Notes: generated from the sequence alone by a model not told the origin. A stretch of 64,000 bases of DNA from Albula goreensis (GCA_022829145.1 CM040748.1:6114501-6178500); one strand, 5' to 3'. Shown: positions 21,793 through 33,662, counted from the stretch's first letter. Program-made: numbers and translations.

Positions 21793-24722
21793 CAGTGAGA
21801 GAGTTTGAGAGTGAGAGAGTGACACACAGAGAGAAAGAGAGAGAGAGAGAAAAAAATTTGAAAGCTATATACTATACAAAGTCTAGTTTGGAAAAAGAGA
21901 AAAGGACAGACTCCCATTACATTAAAGATTATGATCATACCCATCTGGTGGTATCTCAATGGCTCAGTATGGTGAAGATTAAGATAAGTAGCCACACAAT
22001 TTGCCATCTGAAGCAAACACAATGCAGTCCCTGAGCTCTGGTGAAAGTACATAACCTGTTGTAGGCTTTTCTTCCCCCCTACTTGCAACTTGCACCGCAA
22101 GTACCTGTAGACACAATCTAGTTCTATATATGGCACTGCCAGAGACAAACGATTTTCACCTTGTCACACACCTGTGGTAGTAGAGCTCTGCATTTGCATT
22201 TCATTTCTGGGTGGCCCAGTTTTTTGAATCGTCCACAGGGATATAAAATTCACTCGCACAAATCATCCGCAGCGTGGCCGCCGTTGTTTGTGCAGCAACG
22301 TGTCCGGGGTCATACCCGTGTACGCGTGTGCATGCACGCGCGCACGCATAAAAACGGGGTAGCGTGACGTGCAAATGACAGTCCTTTTGAAGCCCTTCCC
22401 TCTGTCTGATGGACCAACATTCCCCTCAAAACACAGACATTCAAAATGCCATCCCCAAGCTGCCTGTCGTCAGATGAGAAATACGTTCGCCCAGAGGACA
22501 TCATCGTTCTACGTTGCAAAAATCCGGCATCCATAAATTGTGAGAGCGCGGTGAGAACAACCAGAGAGCACTGCCGGAGACAGGGTGCCCTTACTATAAA
22601 TGACTCTGTGAGCATTAGACTACTGTCAGAGCCCAGCTGAAATGAGAAATCTGCCCTGGCAGAACAGAAGGTCATGGTGTGGGATGAGACCGTGCTTATT
22701 ATCCATCTGACAAGAGACAGACGCCACCAATTCTGCAATCTATTAGGGAAGCCCTGGAAAAAGCCAAATGGATATTGGCCAACCACAACCCCCATTTGTC
22801 CATATAACAACTAGCCCAGGAAAACTTGGGGGTTGTCAAAAGCTCTGAAAGTTAAACAAAACTTCAATCATGCCTGCCGCTAACGCGGCGTGGTGCAGCG
22901 CGGCGTGACGCCCGTGTTGCTGCTGTCATGGCGACGTGTTCGAGCCACGTCCCGCGCGCGCACTGCACGCCACAGCTGATGACCACCCCCCGCCCCAAAC
23001 CTACTGTCACACCTAAGGGTTTGTACCCGCCTGTAAATGAGCGCAATGTGAAATGAGCGGAGACAGCTCCAAAAAACAGCACCCTGACTGAAACCTGCAT
23101 GAGGGAGGCCTCTAACGACTGCAAAAAGAAAAAAAAAAAAAAAAAAAAAAACAACCACCGTTATTCAGCTGTTTCCACAACTCTTACTGCGCAGCAGTCT
23201 TCATTAAGACCCCTGAACGCCAAGCTGATTACCGGGGCATTTGAGATCGTGAGACAATGCCGCTCATCTATACTGGCAGCAAAAAAAAAAATTAATAAAT
23301 AAATAAAAACTTTCCAATAAAGGCGTCCTCCAAAGGCACTGATTTATAGTGCAACTTTGAGAAACTTATTGAGATTCCCAGGGAAGAGCAATTCGCTTTT
23401 GAATATGATGTATAGTCACACGCGCAGGCACAAAGGCATTTTCTTTGAAAACAAATCTGATTAAAAAAAGGATACGATTACCCTGACAAAAAAAAAAAAG
23501 AAGGAAGGAAAAAAAAGGAGTAAAAGGGGGTTGAAAAATGGACAGGAGAGGAGGACGTCGGCCATAAATATGGAACGGCATGGCAGTGATGGATGTAGGA
23601 GGAGGTAGGGAGCAGAGCGCCATGACAGGCATCAGTCAGTCTGAGTCAGAGTGTCTCACGCACCCTATGCGGGGCGAAGGGGGGGGGCTGCTCCAAACAT
23701 GTGACCCACACGCACAGTGCTTCTCTCCCTCTGTTAAATAATGGGGAGCGAGGCTGACACCGGGGGGATGGGGATGGTACCCCACACTTCATATCTGTCA
23801 GCACACCGTCAGGTCTCCCCCAGTGACCTACACAGACGGCACCACCTGCTTCTCTCCCCCAACCCCGCCCACACCACTCCCCCCACCCAGAAATAATCCA
23901 CCTCTTTTTCACCCCCGATCCGAACACCGGCCCCACGTCGGGAGCGGTTACGGTTACCGCGCCGACGCAGAGGAGGCGTTGACATCGCCCGCGCGATGGA
24001 TTCTGCGCTTGGGCCCTAATGGGTCCTTCCGCCTCTTTACTGTGGCCGAAGTCAGGCACGGCTGGGCTGGGGCGGCGTCAAGATGGGTGACCTCCAGCTC
24101 TACAGCAGCTGCTGCTACCATTATCGGAGGATAGGGTCATGCTTTCATATCAGGAATGAGTAGCGTGAGGGAAAAAGAATGGATCTCATGCATTTTGATG
24201 GCTGCTAAAAAAGAAAAATATTCCACAGAGAGTTAGAGAAAGAGGGAGCCAGCAAGAGACTTTGGCCCTTGGGACAGCATTATAATGTTGTTCTGAAGGC
24301 CAACTACACATACGTGTATTGTTTTGTTAAAAGATCAAAGCATGAATATGTATTCTTATTTTCTTCTTCCACCTGATTCATGTGTCACTTCTTGAGAGAA
24401 GCTGTTGTATGTGATTTTATTTTAGCAGTCATTCCTTATACAGCACCTACGGTTTTTCACCAAAAACAGACCTTGTCTGTTGAGCTGTGCATGGCTCTGC
24501 TTCCTCTTTGTCATAGACGGCATCTTTACAAGCTTTCAATCGAGATTTAAAACATTTATGCTTCTCTATGATACAAATCCCCAAAAACACGCCAGTTACA
24601 TTCACAAGGCTTGCAGGGCTGAATGGCAATTTTTTCCTTTTGAAAACCTCAGGGGACTCAGAATAAAACACAGGTTAAGACTCTATGTACAGAAATAATG
24701 CCATGCACACTAACACACTATG

Positions 24723-24976
24723 GTCAGGACCCAATCAAAGAAACTTACTATCTTTACAAGCAAGTGCAATTCAAACAAAACTGACCTTACTCATTTCAGG
24801 TCACAATGGCTTGCGCTATTCTATTTTAGAATGAGAAGAACACATTCCGAAGGATGTGTTTTCTTGTCTCAAATGAAACAAGAAAATACTTACAGAATCT
24901 TATTAAATGTAAAGTCTGTTTTGATTGAACTGTATAAACCTTTACGGAGTCAGAAAGCTCTCAGTTGGGTCTCAGC
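24723..24976 (+). mobile_element. Short TIR element, copy 2
   Basis: The left end has GGACCCAATCAAAG and the right end CAGTTGGGTCTCAGC, an inverted pair. The inner part (TTCTATTTTAGAATGAGAAG, AACACATTCCGAAGGATGTG, TGTTTTGATTGAACTG) lines up with copy 3 at 30623-30872 in the same orientation. It is about 254 bp and has no coding capacity. Confidence 0.6.
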
Positions 24977-25674
24977 TGAAGTCTTCAAAGAGGAGATAAT
25001 TATGGAACTAAAGTTATGATAAAAATGAAAGATGTTGGCTGTGTCAAGACATTATCTTGATTGATGAATGGAATAATACAACAAAAAGTAGCTGAATAAT
25101 GGATAACCAGAAATGCTTTAATAAAGCCCATAATGCACATTTTTATATCTTCTTACACAGGGCCCCAAAAATTTAACTTCATAAAATTGCTAGGTATGAC
25201 ATTACATTTTGAAATAAATGAATAAATATGGTGCCATTATGATAATGATGATGTATGGGACAGCATAAATATCCTGTGGGAAATCTGCGAGCGCACAGAA
25301 AGAAAAATGCGATGTGCCGAACGCATGCCAGTCACTGTTCCCACGCAGCACGCTTACCTCACACCTATGCGGACACCATGCGCAGAGAAGCTAAACCGGT
25401 ATGATCCATTTCTGATTTCTCCCCAAACTGAAGGCTCACTGACATGTAAGAAGGCCAATCTAAGGCCCATATGACAGCTGAGAGGGGAAGCGGCAATTCC
25501 AAGCCTGTTAAACTAGTCTCCATGGTAGCTGATTGGCCCTGTACATGCTAGTATACAGCAATTACCAAACACCTTCTACAACAGAACAACAAGAGGAGTT
25601 TGTCTTGACATTACATCAAATGCTGTATGTCTGGTGCGTAAGACAACCACACGCCACATGGACACGATTCTCAC

Positions 25675-25776
25675 CTGCCTCTCCGACAAACACCTCCACA
25701 GGTGCGCTGGGGGGGCTTTCCCCGATGATGTTGTAGGCTGTCATCACAATCTCGTAACGTTTGTATTTGTTCAGCT
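25675..25776 (-). CDS. sdk1: sdk1 FNIII 10, last part
   Basis: This 102-base exon (phase 1 both ends) encodes QLNKYKRYEIVMTAYNIIGE (first residue split with the previous exon) and SPPSAPVEVFVGEA. It is nearly identical to the family sequence LKKYRRYEVIMTAYNIIGES. It carries strands F and G of the domain. Confidence 0.95.
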
Positions 25777-27109
25777 CTGAGAAAAGAAAAGGAGTAAAAA
25801 GCATAAGGAGTAAAAAAAAAAGACCTATTGGACAACTGCTGTCCAGGACCAGTTATACACATGTGACGGTGGAATGAAAACAACTGAACAGAAATATGTC
25901 GTACTTATAATCAGAAACATTTCTATATATAGTGTAATTCTTTACCACAATTCGTAGAAATGATTTTCATTTCAGAGTTTAGCCGTTGGAAAATAATTTA
26001 TTTTAATTTAAACATTAATTTTTAATTTCACCTTTAAAACATAAAACGTAGCTCGACAGAAAATTTCTGTACATCTCTAGTCCCTGGAAACCCTCAATAA
26101 TTAAATCCTTTGTTTCTCCTGATTTTAGTGTATGAAGGTATTGAGATAAGGATAATTGCCGTGGACAGTCACAGATCTCTGTTATTTTCTGGTTAAGAAA
26201 ACAGAGATGCCTTCAGGCAATGGTCAATAGTCAGAGCTGAATGGGACCTTCAGGGTCTCAGTGAAGAGGAATTTTAACAAGTTTCTATAGATCTGCTTCA
26301 CACCAGGGAAATGCCTACATGGACCTCCACCTCCTCCTCAAGACCCCAATGCGCTGAATTACATGTCTCTTTCCACAGTTAAAAAAACAAAAGCTGCAGC
26401 GGAGCTTAAAGAAGAAAATCCACATGCCCCATATGGCTGGTACTTGTGGGGGCATTTTGAACTGCCGTTAAGTTGAAAGAAAAAAATACATACTATAAAT
26501 ATATTATTTATATGTATATCAAGGATGATGAATTGAGGTTTTAATTCAGACTGTTTAAGTCAGGTGTTATATTTTGATTGTAAAATATGTTTGATATTTC
26601 TGTTTGGTAAAATGAAAATGGGGAATAAATCCTAGCTCAGATATACATGTACTCTGTTTCTTCAGATGGTCTCCGGCATTCTTGCTTCCTCTAGTCACAT
26701 GTAGGCCTTCCATTAATTGAGCATATCTAACAGGACATGTAAAACCAGCGTCTCCGAATGCAAACTATTACTATATTTGTTATACAGCACAGAGATATCA
26801 AACATTTGTCTGAGCACTTGGAGAGATATGACTCTGCACGTCACATGAAAACACTGGGAAAAAAAAAAGCCTCACAGACTTCTGAGACTGCATTGCACAC
26901 CAGGGAATGGGACGAGCCGCTCTGACAATCTGGAGGCTAAATTGTTCCCGGGTTCACAGACAAAATAGGCAAATTAGAGGAAGTGCTTGTTAACACAGAA
27001 CAGGGTGCGCGTTTGGGATTACGCGCTTTTGCCGGAAGGAGCATGAATATTTTGTTAAAACTTCAAAGTAAAGCACACTTAAATAGACCGGCAATTAAAA
27101 GAAACTTAC
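25777..27109 (-). other. sdk1: sdk1 intron, no recognised element
   Basis: Intron of 1,333 bases inside FNIII 10. It is A+T-rich with only short homopolymers; no repeat family or RNA gene is seen. Confidence 0.8.
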
Positions 27110-27166
27110 GCGTTAACTCGAATTCTGTTAACAATGCACTGCTCACAGTCTTGAAAGTGCTTTTGG
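27110..27166 (-). CDS. sdk1: sdk1 FNIII 10, small 57-base exon
   Basis: Encodes AKSTFKTVSSALLTEFELT and the first base of the next codon. Both borders are phase 1, so skipping would keep the frame and remove 19 residues from strand E of the domain. Mammalian SDK1 has QSSFKTVNSSSTSTMCELT here, so the exon is expected, and its donor (GTAAGT) is strong. The acceptor tract CCTCCTCAAACAG is followed upstream by a long T run (A run on plus, 27180-27198). Confidence 0.92.
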
Positions 27167-27179
27167 CTGTTTGAGGAGG

Positions 27180-27210
<31 letters not shown>

Positions 27211-28166
27211 ATTATTTGTTGCATTCAAGACAAGGCTGCATCACAAAACAGATAGAAAGAAAGAGATGACAAACAGAATAAACAGAAAATCATTACGAGG
27301 TAACCTTTCCTTTTTCAATCAACATTCCTTCATTTGACACCAGTACACCTTTCTAATCCAACATCAACCTGAGCTCCAGGCAAAAAAAAAAATGCATCAG
27401 GACATTGAAAATGCAATGTTTCCGTTACCTTTATCAAAGTACTTTCAGGTGTCAGAAATCACCATTACCAAATACCACTCGCCTGCAACTTATGACAAGA
27501 TACATGCAAGCCTCTCTTGGACTCAACTCCTCAGGTTTGATAACGAATCCGTGAGACGCTTCCCCTCATCAGCACTTCAAAGTCATATAAATAAACATGG
27601 TTACACGCATTTTGCCACGGCACAGATACACGTGTGGGGGATGTCAGGAGTTCTGGGGTGTTAGTCACATCTGAGCGGAGGTAGCTTGCGAGGAGATGCA
27701 TTATGGGAAGGATCTCTTTTTTTTTTTTTCGTTTGTTTTCAACGTGCCGCTGCAGATCATCTTTCCGCTACCCCGTTTGGAGGTGGGGGGGGTGGGTAAA
27801 TGTGCAGGGGAGTGTTATTACCGCAACGGAGAAGGGAGAAGGTACGCGCTCAGGTGGCGTGGGGCTGAATGTATAAAGAGGTAAGAGAGCCCTGCACCAC
27901 TGGCCCCAGTACAGTGGCAGGGCATTAAATATGCTCTCGGGCTTCAGGTGCTGCAGGCATGTACATCTAAATGCTGTCAGCACCGAGTCCAATTTGTCAG
28001 AACAGATTTAATACCCGGGACCTTGTTACAGAGATGAGCGTTCTAGCATGCTCGCCAACTGAGGACTTGATATTAAAGTCATGATCCCCACTGCACCTAG
28101 CATGAACCTGGCATTTAATGAGTTCACTTCTTCCCTGGCAAATACCTAGCCAGCCATTTCATAGCC

Positions 28167-28205
<39 letters not shown>

Positions 28206-28539
28206 GAATGAAGATGATGGCACAGTACTTATGTAATTTTTTATCATTTATTTTTATATCTATATTTGTACATATATAAATAATATATATAGATATGAAA
28301 ATAAAAAAGAAAATTACATTAGGTACTATGTTATCTTCATTCAGGTTCTCCTTGAGCTTGGCTTTGACCATACAGAAATCTATTTTCCACTGACTGATAG
28401 CAAAAAATTAAATGAAATAAAAATGAATGAGCCGCATGACAACCGCAGCGACGCTAAAACAAGGGACAGACGCGCCAGGTTAAATCAAACAAGAAAAGAG
28501 AGAATCCGGCTGACTCAGCATCAGGGTTGTTTTCCCCAC
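27167..28539 (-). other. sdk1: sdk1 intron with TA microsatellite
   Basis: Intron of 1,373 bases. It has a long poly-A run (plus strand) next to the exon at 27180-27198, and a (TA)n run at 28170-28200 with A+T-rich sequence to about 28320. No transposon is recognised. Confidence 0.8.
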
Positions 28540-28672
28540 CTGTGATTTCGGCACGCGTGGTGGAGTGGTTTGCCGCTAGCTTCGTCTCCGTTGGGGTGTT
28601 CTCGTACTGTAGCTCTCTGTAGTACAGGCGGAACCCAACCAGGACCCCGTTCACGGTCTCCTCCTTGGGCGG
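28540..28672 (-). CDS. sdk1: sdk1 FNIII 10, middle part
   Basis: This 133-base exon (phase 0 in, phase 1 out) encodes PPKEETVNGVLVGFRLYYRE, LQYENTPTETKLAANHSTTR and AEIT. The family sequence is NGLLQGYRIYYRELEYE followed by a variable loop, then HAELTA. NHS is a potential N-glycosylation site. The donor is ACAG|GTGGGG. Confidence 0.94.
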
Positions 28673-29616
28673 CTGGAATGTGCAAGATTACATTAAAAGG
28701 TCACCTTCGTCTCATTGGCCTGTTGGCTCTCTCGCGCAAAAAACGAGATAAAAAGGCAAGCTATTGAAAAGACCTCTTCCTAAATGTGAATGCACGCTAT
28801 AATATCGCAGTCCCTGTATGCAGAATATCATGGATATTCTCTCACACTATCCCTATCCTGCAACAGCTAATAGATAAATAAAAGATGAGAATTAAATATG
28901 TGGAGCACAGAGTCAGTAGTTAATTAGCAAAAAGTCCATTCTGAAAGTAATTAACTCGCTGAGGCCCACAGTTCTATTGATAAGACAATCACATTTAGGG
29001 TGGATGATCCGAGACTCTGTAGGTCAGTGGATAAGAGATGCTACAGCTAATTAATGTGCCTTTTTAGTATGTACCTGTAAACGGATTGTCTGCATGATGT
29101 ATAATAATTAACCAGGGCTACTCGAGATCCCTTACCTCTGAGACAGTATATCATCACCTTCAACATGGAGCCAGCGGACGCATTTCGCATAACAACTACT
29201 GAGGTGCACGACTCCAGGCTAAAGGCAAAATTTAGCGCTGTCTAAATTGCGCCGCTCATTTCTCAAACAGATTTTTAAAGAGAGCAGTGAAGACGAGCCA
29301 GCCTTGCCCTTTGCAGACTACATATTGGACTGTTTACAGTAAACAGGAGACTCATTATTAGGATTTCACAACATTTGCAGTAGACTGTTTTCATTTCTTA
29401 TGACTATGTTCATTTTGGCTGAACCCACACACTGGTTACATTCTTATGCTCCCTAATGATTTTTATTATTTCTGCTACAAAAATAAGAAAAGGTAGCAAC
29501 TCTAAGCGGCTAAATTATTTAACTGATATGATTTGTTCAACGTGAGGCAAGATTTGAGGCAATGGTGTGTTAATGGCCGGATCCTTTAGTCAGAAGATAA
29601 AGTTGAGATTTCATAC
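28673..29616 (-). other. sdk1: sdk1 intron, no recognised element
   Basis: Intron of 944 bases inside FNIII 10. No repeat or RNA gene is recognised. Confidence 0.8.
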
Positions 29617-29687
29617 CTGCCACTGAACAAGGACAGAGGTCGTTGTGGACGGCTTTACAGCCAAAATAACAGGTGGTTCATCAGGAA
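29617..29687 (-). CDS. sdk1: sdk1 FNIII 10, first part
   Basis: This 71-base exon (phase 1 in, phase 0 out) encodes VPDEPPVILAVKPSTTTSVL and VQWQ. It holds strands A and B with the core tryptophan of VQWQ; the family reads VPGEPPGSVS...TTSSVLIQWQPP. FNIII 10 is therefore spread over four exons (71, 133, 57 and 102 bases). Confidence 0.94.
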
Positions 29688-31027
29688 CTGCAATGAAACA
29701 GAACACACATGAGGATTCGATTACCTCAATTAGTCAAGCTTCTGTTGTTCCGTCCTTATAATTATACACCTTTTTATCCCAATACCAAAAAGGGCCTTCT
29801 GAATTTAGCACCTTTATTGCATGAGGGGGACCAGGGAAAGACAGAAGAAAGAGTCTGCAGACATACATATATTTTTTTTGTATGAGGAAAAGGTGAAAGG
29901 GAAGCATGAAAGCATTTTCAAAATGAATAAACCACCTGCTACAGATGGAAACAAAGCTTTTTTCTTGGACCTGTTTCTGTGCGTGGCCTCAGATGTTCGG
30001 GTGCCATTTCCCGCACATCTGTTCGGGCTTTTTGGACAAGCAAGAAGAGCAGTAGCACCGAACAAGACAGCGCTTTGATGTCACCAAGACAGAATCAGAG
30101 CTGCATGATACAACATAATCCAATGCTTCTACTTAGTCTTAGTGCATTTCCTCCACAATAAGGATGCAAAGCAACAGGTAGTGTGGCTTGATATCCCCCC
30201 CTCCCCCAAAACCCATCAGGAACAACACAGCTACAGTATGATGCATTATGTACAGGTGACAGGTCTCATTCCCCCACTCTGGACATTTGGGTAATTAATC
30301 TTTTCGAACATCAAAGTGTATTAAGCACAGACAGTAATTATAGGGTCCTGATGCACACATTAAAGACAATTACAACAATACATCTCTTTTTTTGTATGAC
30401 ATATTGCCAGTCAGGAAAGTATGTGACGCGATCATGAGAGCCCCATAATACTGAATACTGCAGTCACACGCAAATATGGCCAATTCTTTCTTTTTGAGCC
30501 ATTTACTGTGGTCACCCATGACAAGACTCCCTAACGGCCTGGTTTATTAAAGAATCTTGGACAAGCAAAACTGTTTTGCTGGTGCAAAAATGCTAAAACA
30601 GCATGTGATTGGTCGAGGTAGTTAATTTGCTCCAATCACAAAAATGTCACTGGAATTGCATGTGCCAAAACTTTAACATGTGCTAAAGGCTTGGACATAT
30701 GCAGTTCTATTTTGTAATGAAAAAACCCATTCCAAAGGACACATTTGCTTGTCTCCAGTGAAATAAAAGTACTCAAACAAAAAAACCCATATTGTAACTC
30801 CAATTCTGTTTTGATTGAATTGGATATGCCCTTAAAGGTGAGCATTTGAGAGCATTTGATTGGGTCCCGGCCAGCGTCGTACCTGCAAGGGTGAGCCACA
30901 AGCTCAAAGAAAGGGGTCAGATCATCTTTCTTTGGCCGTCAGACGGAGGGAAAACAAATGAAAAGGAATCAATACTGGATCTAATAGGGTGTAAAGGCCC
31001 GAGCAAAACACCTGCATCTCCACTCAC
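29688..31027 (-). other. sdk1: sdk1 intron with one TIR element
   Basis: Intron of 1,340 bases between FNIII 9 and 10. It contains TIR element copy 3 (30623-30872), which ends about 155 bases from the donor of the FNIII 9 exon. Confidence 0.85.
30623..30872 (+). mobile_element. Short TIR element, copy 3
   Basis: The right end TTTGATTGGGTCCCGGCC is the inverted form of the left ends of copies 1 and 2; the left end near CTCCAATCACAAAA is more eroded. The inner words TTCTATTTTGTAATG, CCATTCCAAAGGACACATTT and TTTTGATTGAATTGGATATG then CCCTTAAAGG are shared with copies 1, 2 and 5. Confidence 0.6.
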
Positions 31028-31131
31028 CATCTTGTAAAGTTGTAATTGCGTCCGTCTCTTTGCTGTAGGCGCTGTCTCCAATATCATTAGTCGCCATCAT
31101 TCTGAGCTTGTATGAAGTGAAGGGGTTCAGC
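31028..31131 (-). CDS. sdk1: sdk1 FNIII 9, second part
   Basis: This 104-base exon (phase 2 in, phase 1 out) encodes [20 protein letters not shown] (first residue split) and [15 protein letters not shown]. The family sequence [23 protein letters not shown] is nearly the same. It has the tyrosine corner and the F and G strands. Confidence 0.95.
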
Positions 31132-32603
31132 CTGAGGAGGAAGGCACGAACCCTCCGGGTTATTTCGCATTTTCTCAAGTGCAACTTCAAAAGCACAAAA
31201 GATTGCCCAAACTGCGAACCCAGCTGTCTTCCAGTATACCCTTTTATACATGAGGTGATTGCTAATGGGGCCAATGTAGCACTGGCAAATAGAAACCACA
31301 CTAGGAAAGAAAAACCAAACAAACAAACAATCAAAGAAACACAAAGACCTCAGAACAGAAACAAAATCTGAAATACGGTAGTTTGCTTCGATGCACTTTG
31401 ACGGAACAAAACAGATGCATCTTGCATTAAACCAGGACTAGTATCATGGGAATAAGATAATATCAAACTCATGCAATATTTGTATGTACCATGTACCTGA
31501 TAAACATTCAGTGGCATTTGGGGACAAGCAACTAGACGCCCTTGTGCTACAAGTGTCTTAAACTTTTTCAACAGAGATGCTGTGCAGTAGATAAGAAGCA
31601 TGATCTGTTCTGAGCTAAACGCTTAAACTGAAAGCTGGAGTTGGTTAAATAATCATTTATTCACTGGCCCCTCTTTTTGTGATTACTGCATTTGTCACAT
31701 AAATAAAACATAATAAAAGCTAGCGAGTGTGACTGAAGACGTGCCGAATGGCTTTTTTCGTCCTTCCCAAACAGCTCGATGACTGTAGCCAGGGCTCATT
31801 GTGTAATTACGAGAGAGGGGAAAGGGCTCGGCTTAGATGCTATTGAGGGATGACAATTTGCCTCGGCAACAAGGACTGATTGGAGCAATCACCCCCTTCC
31901 ACTAATCACAGTGAACTGGGGGGGTCCTAAGACCCCAATCACCATCAAGCTCCTGTCAGTTAAAGAAGATAACATTGATAAACTGTTGTCCCCTCAACTC
32001 CCAAGATGGAAATGGCAACTTTTTGTTGGAGATGTCAGGGAGAGATTACAGATTTGCATTTGGGGGGGTCGAGGTATTATTAGGGTTATTATCTTGCTTT
32101 GGATTTCATGGAGTTCACCTTGACCTGTGCTGGCTGGTGTAGCCATGCTAAGAAACTGTGCTGATTAGCCCTGCCCCCACAGCCTCCCCCTGGGAGGAGT
32201 GATAGCCCCACTGGCAGTCAATACTGCACTAACCTCCTAGCCTTAATCTGCACACTAACAGATCAGACCTATGTATATAATTCATCCAGTGACTCACTGA
32301 ACCTTCAGCAACGCAGAGCGGAAAGGCAGGTGAACGATAAAAGGCCTCGACTCAGAGAGAGAGAGGGAGCAATCATAATCAAGATAAAATAGGCCTCACA
32401 ATGCATACAGAGTACCAATTTACTAATGGCTATGTAATCACACCGCTAAGGTGGGGAGGTGGGGGGTGGCAAGGGGTTTGGGGGTTTGGGGTCAAAGGCA
32501 GTGCTGTAGTACCTATTGTTTGTTAGATTGTATCATTACGTGGTGGAGGCCCCCCCACAGCGCCGACATCCCCCAACACCCAACCATCCCAGCCCCCCAC
32601 CCC

Positions 32604-32748
32604 ACCCAAAGCAATCATTCATTCATTTATTCATTCATTCTTTCATTCATTCACAGACCGCATGGGGGAAGCAAAGCCCACTGTGATGATGAAAGCGGCG
32701 GTGAGAACATGAGAAACGCTGAGAGGAAGGAGAGAGAGCGAGAGAGCA

Positions 32749-32780
<32 letters not shown>

Positions 32781-32790
32781 AGAAAGAGAG
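32604..32790. repeat. ATTC and GA microsatellites
   Basis: ATTC/TTTC units run from about 32604 to 32650, and a nearly pure GAGA tract from about 32726 to 32790. The translated frames across them are low-complexity artefacts. Confidence 0.9.
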
Positions 32791-33235
32791 ACCCGCAGGG
32801 TCATCTTCTCCTCCATCAGCAGCATCTTATAGCAGCCAACCGCCACCTCCTCTCACATACAAGCATGTATGAACTGTGCCCATTTAGGCTATAAATATCC
32901 CCGTCAAAGGAGACTCTGCTGTTTATTTAGCCTTGTAAGATAGACTTCCTTGAAACGATCCATAAGGACAGTTACGCAGTAAATAACTCCCAGGCCCTTT
33001 TGGGACAAATTGCTTATACTAAGCATGTACATGTATTTGAAGAGAGGCGAAGAGATGGGAGAGGACAGATTAAAATGCATCTCACATACACCGTACTGAG
33101 AGTCGAATGGCTTCGCCTCAGAGAATATATGAAAAGCCTACTGCCAAAAGTTCAAGCCACCTTGCTAGGCATAGTTTATGGTGTGCTTTGGTTGGGTTTG
33201 GAGGGCATGCACACCCAAGAAAGCGTAAGAAGACT

Positions 33236-33379
33236 GAGACTGCGTTCCAATCAAACCATACAATTCAATCAAAATGGACTTAAGTCTTCGTTTATGTGAA
33301 TCTAGCATCTATTTTTGTATTGAACAGAATACATAAGAAAAGGAAAAATGAGTGGAAGTGGGTTTGATTGGGCCCCAGC
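33236..33379 (+). mobile_element. Short TIR element, copy 4 (internally deleted)
   Basis: The left end near TGCGTTCCAATCAAACC and the right end GGTTTGATTGGGCCCCAGC form an inverted pair. The unit is only about 144 bp, and the middle part with the TTCTATTTT block is missing. AATTCAATCAAAATGGACTT recalls the inner AATTCAATCAAAACAGACTG of copy 1. Its right end lies 26 bases from the copied exon end at 33405. Confidence 0.5.
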
Positions 33380-33404
33380 CAGACTTTGATTTGGGGGTGG
33401 TGTT

Positions 33405-33490
33405 ACCTCCCAGGAGGTGCTGTTGTGGAGTGTGTGTGTGTGGGGGGGGGGGGGACGTACCGGTCGACCTCCCAGGAGGTGCTGTTGTGG
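33405..33490. repeat. 24-bp direct duplication of an exon end
   Basis: The plus-strand word ACCTCCCAGGAGGTGCTGTT plus GTGG occurs exactly at 33405-33428 and at 33467-33490, 62 bases apart. The second copy lies inside the FNIII 9 exon (codons for HNSTSWEV). The first lies in the intron, on the other side of the true donor and of the GT/poly-G run. In the intron copy the minus strand reads TGGGAG|GTAACA, a donor-like junction. Confidence 0.97.
33431..33454. repeat. GT run and poly-G next to a splice donor
   Basis: Six GT-type units are followed by a run of about 12 G on the plus strand (poly-C then CA in the transcript). It begins about six bases inside the intron after the donor CG|GTACGT at 33460/33461. 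Confidence 0.95.
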
Positions 33491-33662
33491 CTGATGGTGG
33501 AGGAGTGCGTTTGCCAGTCCCCGTCGGGCAGCTCCCGCGCCTGCAGGGTGAAGTAGCGCACGGGGGAGGAGCCGTCTCCCCCCGGGACCCAGCGCAGCAG
33601 CAGCGACCGTGACTGCACCTCCCTCTGCGGGACCGTCAGCTTCTTTGGGGGCTGGGGACGAT
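33461..33662 (-). CDS. sdk1: sdk1 FNIII 9, first part
   Basis: This 202-base exon (phase 1 in, phase 2 out) encodes DRPQPPKKLTVPQREVQSRS, LLLRWVPGGDGSSPVRYFTL, QARELPDGDWQTHSSTISHN and STSWEVDR (last residue split). The family has PPRELLVPQAEVTARSLRLQ and RYFTMQVRELP. NST is a potential N-glycosylation site. The donor CG|GTACGT is followed at once by a poly-C/CA tract. Confidence 0.95.

Larger units (their letters stand above)
17431..25674 (-). other. sdk1: sdk1 large intron (8.2 kb) with transposon remains
   Basis: Separates FNIII 10 from FNIII 11. It contains a Tc1-like transposase relic (18793-19102), a SINE-like unit (20880-21062), a LINE 3' end (about 21590-21792), a GA tract after it (about 21796-21850), a poly-A run (23134-23152, plus strand) and one TIR element (24723-24976). 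Between about 22250 and 24130 the sequence is richer in G+C and CpG than the rest. No exon or RNA gene was found. Confidence 0.8.
31132..33460 (-). other. sdk1: sdk1 intron with microsatellites, a short TIR element and a copied exon end
   Basis: Intron of 2,329 bases inside FNIII 9. It holds an ATTC-type run (about 32604-32650), a (GA)n tract (about 32726-32790), TIR element copy 4 (33236-33379), a 24-base copy of the neighbouring exon end (33405-33428), and a GT plus poly-G run (33431-33454) placed immediately next to the donor. Confidence 0.85.

Noticed and set aside
21690-22148. 152-residue minus-strand open frame
   Set aside because: It runs antisense through the LINE tail and a GA tract; the protein is low complexity.
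22310-22810. 166-residue minus-strand open frame
   Set aside because: No recognisable motif; it lies in a CpG-richer intron patch where long chance frames are expected, and it runs into a CA/CG alternating tract.
32451-32894. 147-residue plus-strand open frame
   Set aside because: Made of ATTC and GA microsatellite translation (SFIHSFI, ERERERE).
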